Notes under the pieces: generated by a model
The model's database searches: none
What the model saw: only the letters and a program-made list of their open reading frames with translations
What the model was told of the DNA's origin: nothing
Assembly: GCA_020796225.1 (NCBI GenBank)
Contig: CM036760.1
Location: 5,374,001 to 5,438,000, forward strand
Length of the DNA stretch: 64,000 bases
Reading direction: 5' to 3'
From: Arion vulgaris
Lineage: Eukaryota > Mollusca > Gastropoda > Stylommatophora > Arionidae
In this document: positions 13,342-25,300 of the stretch, piece by piece
Numbering within the stretch: the first letter of the stretch is position 1
How the letters are laid out: every line of letters begins with the position of its first letter
Made by a program: the position numbers and the translations under genes

Positions 13342-16300
13342 CGTGTATATATATCATTCATGTTTATGCAGTGTTACTTCTTATTGTATTGTCTGTGTAA
13401 TTTGATGATATTGTGTTGTTTCATGTATTATTTTGATTTGTACATTTTTTATGTGTGTGACAAGCTTGATACAGAAGTGTTATATATCAGAGAGGGCCAC
13501 ATACATTTTCTTTGTTTCAAAAAATGTTCCAGATGTGAGGAACAGAGAAACTAATACAACTCATTGGTACGATTCTAGGAACAGCTATTTGGAAGGTGGT
13601 TTTATTAAAAAAAAAAAAAAAAAAAAGGAATGGAATCCGTTTTCATACTATGAGATGTATTTGGGAATGCTGTGTTAAGTCCATATCTTTTTTTACCATC
13701 AATACATGATTGAGGATGTGGTCAATAACATGCTGGTCACCTTTACTTCCCACTACTTATCTGGTACTCAATTGAGGCTGGGTTGACCTGAGAGCAACTG
13801 TCACCCCTCTGTGACATTAAACCCCAGACCATGTGCCTGTGAAGTAAGCCCACTAACTACTATGCTATTGGGGCTGTCAATTGTTTGGAAATGCGAAGAC
13901 CACACTAACTGACAATTGCTTGTTTTTTTTTCATATTTAAATTTACAGCTGAGAGGGTATGCAGAAGAAAGTGATATTACTATGAATTAATTGTATGTAT
14001 AAATCTCAGCATTTTTGTTTTTATTCTTCTTTTTCCAACAGAGATCTAAAAGTATCGAATCTGTTAATGACAGATAAAGGCTGTGTAAAAATTGGTAAAA
14101 TATGATTTTTGTTTATCATTCATTTGAATATGTTTCTTTTTTATTTTGTAGAATTTCAGTCTTCTTCTTTGCGTTGTTCTTCTGACCAATTTTAATCACT
14201 CTTTGTGATATGTTTGATCTTTGCCAAGAATGTGTATACGTTGCACATTGGTTTGGTAGGCTCCTAAACACATAGACTTGTACATGTTTAGGACACGTGC
14301 ATCCGATTTCAGCCAAACCTCCTTAGTCGCCTTTACGACATGCGTGGCAGGTAACAGTGGTACTATTCTTTACATCCCAAATTTGGGCCCCGGTAACCAC
14401 TCGGGTGTCTGTTAATCAATTTTTCTGTTGATATTCTACTTCTTTTCAAACGCTCCATATTGACCACTTGTTAACCAATCTGTGTGATTTGTATGTGATC
14501 TGAGTCTAAGAGCAATTGTACATTGTGCCAGTTATTTGCTTACAAGTAGACCAGCACATCTAATTTGTGCGATGCTTTTTATTTACTAGGTAGCTTCCTA
14601 GATCCTACAACAGTCGCCTCTTATGACATGCCTTGTAGGTCGCAGTGGTACTATTCTTTGCTTCCCTAATGGGCTCCGACACCACACAGGCATCTGTTGG
14701 TGTTGATAGCGGTTGTTGCATGGGGTTATATTAATTTCATAGTTTATAATACCTTATCGGTGGGAAGTTGTAGAGACCTCACAATAGACCTCCAAATGTA
14801 ACATTTGGAGATGAAGTGTTTAGTTTTTTTGTCTTGGCTTGTATGTGACGTTTTAAATGTAAGTTTGAAAAAAAAGTAAAGGAACCAGTTTTCATTCCAT
14901 GAGGTATATTGGGGAATGCAATGTTATGCTCATATTTTTCTTTGACCAACGGCATTCAATAAGTGATGTTGTTAACATCATGGCTGCCACCTTTACTTCT
15001 CAGTGTTTCTCTGGTGCCTGGTTGAAGCTGGGTTGACCTAAGTGTCATTACAGTTGAAACAAATTATACTCCCATTGTGGAATTTATTGGGGAAGCAAGA
15101 TAGAGCCTCATAAGGTGGCAGAGCAGAACCCACCGGTGAGTGGTAAATGCTCTGGCTGCAACCTACCTATCCCCCAGCTATGGGACAAATAGCAGTTGTC
15201 CTCTCTCCCTTGAGGGGACATCCTTTTCTAGTCTTATCTTCTACGACACTTTCTTCCAAGTATATGGAATTAAACGCAGGGAGCACACCCTGCATAAAAG
15301 CCTAGGTTGATGAGCCCAACGACAGAAAACTGGTCACCTAGAGTAGGACGACTCCAGACAAACCTGGGAAGACAGATCTCGTCAGCAGGGGACTACAACT
15401 TTCTAGAGAACAAACTCTTAAAAAAATGTCCTCAGAAACGGAATGTGTCAGCCATTTTTTCTTTTTCCGCTTTCAACTCAGACGAGTTTCATCTCTGAAA
15501 CTGATTTTTGCGTGAAAATCCGTTTTCCAATTTCTTACAAAGGCAGCAGCGTGCACATTGTAAATTACTTTACACTGGCAGCCGTGTGCTCAATGTACTC
15601 GTAATTAGTATTCCTCGCCATACAGGCAGATTTTCTCCGACTTCAGAGGTACTCACGTTATCATCCTGAGTAAGACCAGGGAACAAATGCCGGACAGTAG
15701 GTTCGAACCCGAGCTATGAGGCATCTCACAGCTAGCAGACCGAGCTACTATCAACTACTCTAGGCAGTCCCCGTGTCAGCCATTATTGGTGGGGAGGAAT
15801 CGACACATACAAATAACTCAATGGCCATTAAAAAATATTAATCTGTTTGTTGTTTTACAGCTGACTTTGGTTTGGCAAGAAAATATGAACTTCCTCTGCG
15901 TCCAATGACTCCAACTGTTGTTACACTTTGGTAAGTGGTTCTTACAATGTGTATCAACTTTTGTGTGTGAGTGTATTCATGTTTTTTTAAATATTTGTAA
16001 CATAGTCTTTATGGAGTATGTGTTTATTGACTGCAAACAGATAGACAATATTTTGATCGAATGAAAGGAAGGAAGCAACACATTTCCATAGTGCAACACA
16101 GTCTGGCGACAAGAAAACCATCATCATCAAGGTGCGTATCCTTTATAGGACGTTGCTCTCTTTGCAGCGCATTGAAATTCACTCTGTCCCTAGCCAGTTC
16201 ACCCACTTCGTCGATGGTCATGTTCATGGTTTCTTTAATATTTTGTAGCTATCTTCTTCTTGGTCTGCCTCTGCATCCTGGGACCCTGCCCTCTAATATT

Positions 16301-19300
16301 GTTCTTTCCAGACCATCGTGACGCTTAATGTGACCAAATAGAGAGTTAGAATTCCTGTTCTTCGAATGCTCCATATCGATCACTTGTTAAACCACACTTT
16401 GTGATTTGTGTGTGATCTGAGCCTAAGAGCTGTTGTACATTATGCCAGTTATGCGCCTACAATTAGGCCAGCACATACGATTTCTATGATGCTTTTTATT
16501 TATTAGGGTAGTTTCCCAAGGTCCCTTCCTCAGTCACCTCTTACGACATGCCTTGTATGTTGCATTGTTACTATTCTTTGCAGACCTTGGAACAGAATTC
16601 TTATAATTATATTGGCTTTGGAATTCCCTGAGTTCTTGTCAATATGATTTCATTATTTAATCCGATGCATAACATTTCATTTATCATTCTTATGTATTCT
16701 ATATTTGTCAGGTACAGAGCTCCCGAACTACTGCTTGGTTCAAAGACTCATACGACAGCCATTGATATCTGGTTAGTTATCTCTATATGTGTTTTATCTT
16801 GATACCACCTTCTTCATTTAATGTATGTAGTATAACTATTTTATAAACCACTCTTTGGTGGGGTTTTTTGTGTGTGATTTAGGTATGTTTATAGTGTACT
16901 ATATTTATGCAATGATGTGATATCAGTTACTTTCAGCCAAACACATGGATTTATGATAATAGATTTGGTAGGAATTAAGTTTTATTATATCTCAGATTTT
17001 GTTCAGATAGAAGTACACAGTAATAAACAACTCTTCATCTCTCTCCTACACCCCAGTCTCCTGTACCTTTGAACTCCAGAACTCATCCTAACCCACCATC
17101 TCAGTATTCTCCTCTTCTTCTTTGCGTTCTTCTTTACGACCAATTTTAATCACTCTTTGTGATATGTTTGATCTTTGCCAAGAACATGATACGTTGCGCA
17201 TTGGTTTGGTAGGCCCCTAACGCATAAGACTACTACGTTTAGGACACATCATTCGATTTCAGCCAAATCTCCTTAGTCGCCTCTTACGACATGCGTGGCA
17301 GGTAACAGTGGTTCTATTCTTTACACCCCAAATTTGGGCCCGGTAACCACTCGGGCGACTCAGTATTCTAATGTGCTTGCTGTTTTCCATATTCTGGTCT
17401 GTGATACTACACTGTGTTCATATTATTTCACCTTTATATACGCAGTGCTTTTATCATATTATTTCAGCTTTTACTATATTACATTGTTATCTCATATTCA
17501 TTTGTTATTTATTATATATTTTTTTCTATCTTGGAATTTGCAAAGAGTTTTTTCATATAAATTAGTAATTGTTTATTTACGTTGCACCATTTTGGTGTAC
17601 ACAAGTTTTTCTAAGAGCAGATGTTTATGTGTACAGACAACTAAATTAGCAGATGTTTATTTGTACAGACAACTAAATTAACAAATGTTTATGTGTACAG
17701 ACACCTATATTAGTATGTGTACAGACAACTATATTAATATGTTTATGTGTACAGACAACTATATTAGCAGATGTTTATTTGTACAGACAACTAAATTAAC
17801 AAATGTTTATGTGTACAGACAACTATATTAATATGTTTATGTGTATAGACAACTATATTAGCAGATGTTTATGTGCACTGAAAACTAAATTAACATTTAT
17901 GCACACCGACAACTAAATTAACAGATGTTTATATGTACTATGTACAGACAACTAAACATGTTAATGGGCACACAATTAAATTAACAGATGTTTATGTGCA
18001 CATACAAGTAAAGTATTATGTTTATAAGTGCTAGCAGATGAAGTAACAAAAGTTAATATGTACATACAAGTAAAGTAACAAGTTTATGTGCACAGATAAC
18101 AAAAGCAACAAACAGCTGGAAATAGTCATGACAACAACTCTATTTTAATAGGTCAGCAGGTTGCATTCTAGGAGAACTATTGGCACACCGTCCACTCCTT
18201 CCTGGTCGATCAGAGCTTCATCAGATAGACCTCATCCTAGATATGCTTGGAACACCAAATGATACTATATGGCCTGTAAGCTACTTTTATACTGAGAATA
18301 AGAACAAATTATCATTTGGTTTATAAAACTATGTTATTTCATGTTTTGGTCTTTTATCTAGTAAGTTCATATTACAGATCATTAACTCCTTATGGACTAA
18401 ATGCCACACTAAAGGGCATTTTCTATTCTAAAAACAAATTTGCTGGTCCACTAAGAGTTAAGTCATTTTTGGAACCACTTTTTACATAAATTTATCAAAG
18501 ACGCCATTGAAATGAAATTTTTTTTAATTAAGTTGTTGAGATAAGGAGGCCTCACAAACTGCAACAACTGGCTGGTCTCAGTTCATTTCTTGTGATCAAC
18601 ATCCTCGCACTTTGGACAAGTCCCTCCAATGCAGCAGCCATTTTAATATTCTCCCCGAACCCATGTGATATTGGTTGGCATATCTTCACTCTCTTTCTAC
18701 CCTGCAGACAGCACTGTTTGCAGCACTTAACCTCCGTTTCAATCAGGCTGTTCATTGTCTCTGATTATGTTTCCACATATGTGGAGCAGAGGGCATTTAT
18801 GTCTGCACTGTCCATACTTCTCCCACTTGCATTGGATGCCCTTGCAGCTAGTTTATCTACACATTTAGTTTCCTTCACCCAGTACAGTATGCCCATTCAT
18901 GTAAAGCCAAGACAGTTTCTTGAGGCAGGACTGCTGAATGTTGTTGCCTAGATTCTACATCAGTCGCCTCTTACAACATGCCCTGTAGGTTGCAGTGGTA
19001 CTATTCTTTGCTTCCTCTGCGGGCCCCGGCACCACACTGATGTCACACAAACATCTAAGACAAACTGAATGTTTGACAACATGAAACAGATGGCGACCTT
19101 TACCAGAGAACCCGGAATCCCAATCTAGTGTGATCACAGAAGCAGAAGTAATAGTTTCTTAGAACTGAGATGGAACTTGTTTAGAATGTTAAATGTTTAC
19201 TCTATTTTGACTTTTTCTCAATTTAATTTTGCAGGAGTTTTCCAGCCTCCCAGCATTGCAGAACTTCACTCTCAGGAAACAGCCGTAAGTCATCCTAGAG

Positions 19301-22300
19301 CTTAATCCTGTCTTGTATGAAACAAGTAGTGTGGATTGTTCTCACTTAGTTCTTGAGATATTGATAAGAACTAGAACTGCTGAGCGAACTGCTGAGCTCG
19401 CTGCTCCTAGTAGCTTTTCAGACATTCTACAACGAGCTGTTATTTAATTTTGTATTATATATTATCCTTGTCGCATAACAAAACAAATGTTGTTCTGTGA
19501 ACTTTCGGAGGAAGAGGCACCAGGGCAGACCACTGCTCAGATATAAAGATATCTGCAAAGCCTCAATGAAAAACTTTTCTATAGGTCCCAGCACATGGGA
19601 AAAACTAGCTGATGACAGAGTTGTGTGGAAAGCCAAATTGCGAAAGGGAGCAGAGTCTTTTGAGAAGAGACTTATGTATGAGCTGAACAACAAGAGAAAA
19701 GCGAAAACTCAGAAGTTGTCACAGTAAAACACTTGCCAATTGACCATCTGTAAAGACGAAAAAGGCCATATATATATGTTATCGTTTTTTCTCCCATCAC
19801 ATTCGATTTTGGTATGAATTCTATTTGGTTTCCTCTCCTAGTCAGTGTTAGTCTTCACACTCACTGCAAGCAGCACTTGTATTTTTTTATCTCTGTAGAA
19901 GCAGTCTACAGCATCGTCCTGGGCACTGCTCCTTTCTGTCTGGGAATGGGATTAAGATAAGAAGCACCACCATAGTTGTTTAGGACAGACCTCGCTTGCA
20001 TGTTGATGTGCTGAAAGATGTCAAATCAAAGAGTCAATCGTAATTTTTTTGGTGTGTCATGAGTAAAGGAAGTTTAAAACACACAATGACAGTCAACAAA
20101 ATCCATGGGAAATGAGACAGATGATAACAAAGAGATGAACAAACTTTGTGGCACAGTTGATTTGGAACACAGATCGTTTGTACCTTCGGGAAATAGGAGT
20201 ATTCCCTGTTTTATTTTCCTGTAGAGAATATGGAAGTGACAGACACTGACAACACTTGCTTGAATCAGCCACACTGGCAGGACCAGCTAAACATCTATCG
20301 ATAGCATGGTACTTCAACAGACCAACCATACTGGTGTTCATGGATGTTATTCATCTGGTGCACCCGTGTGGTGTCGGGGCTCAAAGGAAGCAAAGAATAG
20401 TACCACTGTGACCTACAAGGCATGTCGTAGAGGCAACTGATGTAGGCCCTAGGGATGCTACCTAGTAAATAAAAATCAGCGCAGAAATCAGATGTGCTGG
20501 CCTACTTGTAGAACTGGCACAATGTACAATCGCTCTTATGCTCAGATCACATACAAATCACACAGAGGGTTGACAAGGGTCGATATGGAACATCTGAAAA
20601 GAAGAAGATTCACCTGGTGTGTGAACAATTCTCATTCCAGAGTTATTTGTTGAGGACTCAGATATGGCTGTCTCTTGCAGAATTTGCCCGGATACACCAC
20701 ACTGGCAAGATCAATCTGTTTTATGTCTGGTGTGTAATCAAGTCCCATTCCTGTGATAGATGATATGAGTTTTGGAACTCGATAACTAATCGTTGACCAA
20801 GGTGACTTGACTTATTCCTCCTAGAGCATAGGGCCTCAACAGTTGTTCGCCACTTTTCCTGATCCCTGTTTGTTTTCTTCCTGGCCTCCCAGGATAATCG
20901 AGCACCCTTCAGTTCCTCAAGAAGACTTCATCTCCAAGTCTGTTTCTTCTTCTGCATTCGCCTGCTGCGAATTGCGGACGTCATGGCGCTTCTGACTGAT
21001 TTTTGCATGAAAGCCTGCTTTACCATTTGACTGCTGTCCCCTACCGCTCCAGGTCTGTTTAGAGTGTCCTCTTTTCTGCTTTCCTTGCAGGTTCCAGTCA
21101 AGTGCTTGTCTGGTGACACTCGACTCTGGGGTATGCCCGACCCATCACCATTTTCTCCTCTTAACCTGGGTCATCATGGGTTGTTGACCAAGGTAGCCAA
21201 GCAAAATGCATATTCTAAGTTTGTTTTCAGGATGCACTTTGGAGAGTTGCTTTAATATCTTTGTTAATTTTCTAACCCTTTGATTCACACAAGGGTCTCC
21301 TAGAAATAAAGGGGCATATGTTTTGTTAACTAACATACATTTTTTTAACTCCCATCAACCTATTACCTCATCAGTAGATATTTCACCCAAGTCTCTCTTT
21401 TTCAGGTATAATAATTTGACATACATTCCTATGGCTTTCTGAGGCTGGCATACGACTTCTCTACATCCTCTTCATGTATGACCCAAAGAAAAGGTAAGAT
21501 TATGATGATTGATGATGTTCCCTTTGAGCTGAGAACATGCATGTCAAGTAAAAATAATGCTTGTTATAAAATTTCAATGTAGAATCGAGTGATTATTTGT
21601 GAGCTATGCACAGGCGACAACAGACTATGGCACCATCAATACCACAGAAAAATGGCTTACACAACAGATTTGGTGGTGCCATCACTATGGTAGCCAGACA
21701 TCTATAGGAGATTTTTCCCAACATACAATAATGAATGTCGCTCATGTGTTGCTGTGGCCTGCAAGGGAGCAAAGAATAGTAACACTGTGACCTACAAGGC
21801 ATGTCATGACTAAGGTACAGTTTGGTGCTAGCTACCCCATTCTGTAGAAAACTTAAACTACAAAATCCAAACAGCCATGAACAAGTCCATTTGGCATGAG
21901 TTGTATGAGGGCCTATTTCCCAATCAGGGTTTAAAAGGCACAAGAGAATGAAAGTGAGTGTAAAAGCAAATAGTCATAGTCTTTCCCTTCCAAAAATGAC
22001 TTTACAGCAGCACTGGTAGCCTACAAGGTGATCACTACTTCATCAAAGTTATCTTTCTTTGTTCATTCTGTTTGTTCTGCTGTATCACCATTTACATCGA
22101 GGCTGTATTACCATTTACATCGAGGCTGCATTACCATTTACATCAAGGCTGCATTACGAGGCTGCATTACCATTTACATCGAGGTTGCATTATCACCGCT
22201 TTTTATCTGACAACCTTTCATCATGGTTTTATAAGATTGGGTTTGCCTTTGCTCCATGATCTTTGCTTCCTTAATTAATAGGCGAGAATGCAACCTAAAG

Positions 22301-25300
22301 AAACCCTGAAGCGAACTTTGCTGAGAGAGGCAGGAAATATCGGTCTCAGTTCCATGGAGGAGATTGAGTGAGTTGCCCAGGATAGAGCGGTATGGAGAAA
22401 TTACTTGCAGGCCCTATGTAAGTATACGGTACAGAGGAATTATTATTATTAATGCAGCCTATTGTAAGGACCATCGCTTGGAGGTGGGGTAGAGTATTGG
22501 TCAGCTTTGTTTCGCAGACCCTGGTTATTGGTTACTGAACCGGCATCATTGCATTCCTGACAGACCCATAGGTCCAACAGATGTGAAGGGTATGCCTACT
22601 GATGGTTCCCATGGCTCGCTGGTTAAACACTCCTCACTCTGCCCCTCAGGCATCCAGTTCTACTTGTACAACTGGTAATTCCAAACTCCTTAAATCGCTG
22701 GATCTATTCAACATCTATTAAACATGGAGTCACAGCACTGATTTCTGTCATCTCATTAGCTGCGTCTTATGCCCATTTTTGGGGTAATTATCTTGGAAGT
22801 TTGAAAGCAAATGAGAGAAAAAAATCACAAGAAATAAGATTTTCAAGAACATTACAGATTACAGTCAAAAACCATTTGAATTCCAAATTCTGCAGAAGAA
22901 AATTGTTTAGGAGACTTAAACACTAGAAATTAGTGTCATCTCTTGATGTTGCAGATGAGAATCATGTAGTGGTTAGGTGTACTTGCTTTATAGGCATGTG
23001 CCCCAGGATCAAATTTCACAGGGAAAGTGTGATTTTTTTCCCCTCCAGTACCAGCTCTCTACCAAATCTTAGAAAAATGACAGAACGAAAGAAAGCCAAG
23101 AACACCCCAAAGTATACAATTTTAGACAACTGAAATCGCAACATGTGCAGAACCACAAAAGTAAACTGGTTAGAAACAAAATGCAAGGAAATAGAAGATA
23201 TGGCAGAAAAACACAGGACTAGAGATATGCACAGAGAAATAAGACAAATGACAAGTAAGAAAAATACTGTAAAAGTGGAGGATGTATCAAAAACAACAAC
23301 AACCAACTTTTGTTTGATAAAACAGAAATATTGACAAGATGGACAGAATATGTAACGGCTCTATTTGATGATCAAAGAGCAGTAAACTCAGTATAAAGTT
23401 CAATGACAGCCCAAGAATATTAAAATCTGAAGTTGTAAGAGCAATCGAAACAATGAAGCGAGGAAAGGCTGCAGGATTGGACAATATTACTGTGGAAATG
23501 TTAACCTCCTTAGAGGATTTTGGTATTTCAACCATTACAGATTTGTGCAATGATATATATAACACAGGATATATACCAAGAGACTTGAAGACATCAGTAT
23601 TCATACCACTACCCAAAAAGCCCAAAGCACAGGAGTGCACAGACTATAGAACAATTAGCCTGATGAGCCACATAACAAAAATACTACTCAAGATCATACA
23701 TGAAAGAATTAAAAACAAGATAGACATAGAAGTAGGAGAAGAACAGTTTGGCTTTAGAAAGAACAGAGGAACAAGAGAGGCAATACTTTGTATAAGACTA
23801 CTCGCTGACAAGTATATAGAAGTGCAAAAAGTATCTACTTGTGTTTCATCAATTATAGCAAAGCTTTTGACAGAGTCCAACATGAAAAGCTAATCATATG
23901 TCTACAAGAAATAGGCCTAGATGGGGATGATATCAGACTAATAAGTAACATATACTGGGAACAGACAGCAATAATAAAATATGAAAATAGCTACTCTCCA
24001 TACATAGACATAAAGAGAGGAGTGAGACAAGGATGCATACTGTCACCAAGCCTATTTAACATCTACACAGAGAAAATCTTCAAACAACTAGAGGAATGCC
24101 AGGACTCAAGATCAATGGAAAAATAATAAATAACTTAAGATATGCAGATGACACAGTATTGGTAGCAGAAAATGAACAAGATCTACAAGAATTAGTGGAC
24201 CAATTGGACAGAACTAGCAAGGAATATGGATTAGACATTAACATACAGAAAACAAAAACTATGGTAATCAACAAGGAAATGGAAAACCTAAAATGAATAT
24301 AAAAATACATGGAGAATTACTACATCAAGTAAAAGCTACTCCTATCTCGGTCAGATGATAACAGATGATGGCAGATGTATAACAGAAATTTAAAAGAGAG
24401 TAGGAATGGCCAAGGATAATTTCAATAGTATGAGAAAGTTACTGACATCCAAACAAGTCACAAACAGGCTAAAAATTAGAATGATCAAATGCTATATATA
24501 TCCTATATTAATGTATGGCTGGGAAACATGGACAATGAACAAGCAGTTAGAAGACAGAATTGATGCATTTGAGATGTGGATATATAGAAGAATAAGCAGA
24601 GTTTCATGGACAGAAAACAGACAAATAAACAAGTTTTAGGAAAACTAGGCATGAAGAAACAATTATTAAGAGAAATAAAATTCAGACAAGTAAAGTATTT
24701 TGGGCACATAAAAGGCATGACACCATGATAAAACATTTACTAGAGGGGAAAGTTGAGGGAGAAGAGCAAGAGGAAGACCGAGAGATAAGTGGGAGGAAAC
24801 TTTAAGAAATGGACAGGTTACAGTCTGGCAGTGTGCAACACCAAGGCGAAAGACAGAGGATGCTGGAGATTCATTGCAGCCAACCTTCGATGTGGAGACG
24901 GCACCTGATGATGATGACCAGCTCTCAGGTCGACCCAGCCTTAAATGGATACCAGACAAACACTAAAAAGTAAAGGCGGCTGGCGTATTGTTGACTGTAT
25001 CACCCATTGTGGACCGCTGATTATAGAACAATGAAGGCCTAAACCATATTGCACAATATACATCAAGGTACAAAAACAGGTTTATTATCCTTTTTTAAAC
25101 AATATTTACTGTTACAGAGCCACTGCTGAAGATTGCTTACAAAGTTCATATTTCAAGGAACAGCCCAGTCGTAAGTACTTATATAGTTAGTTTAACTGTC
25201 AGATATAACATGATGATTTCACTGAACATCTTACTCAAACGTTTACAAACTTGATATCATTAATTTATGACAACAAATATTGTCATTTTCGTAGACTCAT

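Noticed and set aside
12470..13400. Several 118-160 codon open frames on both strands
   Set aside because: They overlap a decayed LINE (-) and a TA tract. Only the [14 protein letters not shown] reading is meaningful, as a retrotransposon relic.
15691..15776. Possible tRNA gene on the - strand (perfect ggttcgaacc)
   Set aside because: No acceptor stem can be formed; it is continuous with the body of a family C SINE.
17295..17681. 128-codon open frame, Tyr/Phe-rich
   Set aside because: Starts in SINE B and runs into the tandem array of CDK10 intron 9; composition follows AT content.
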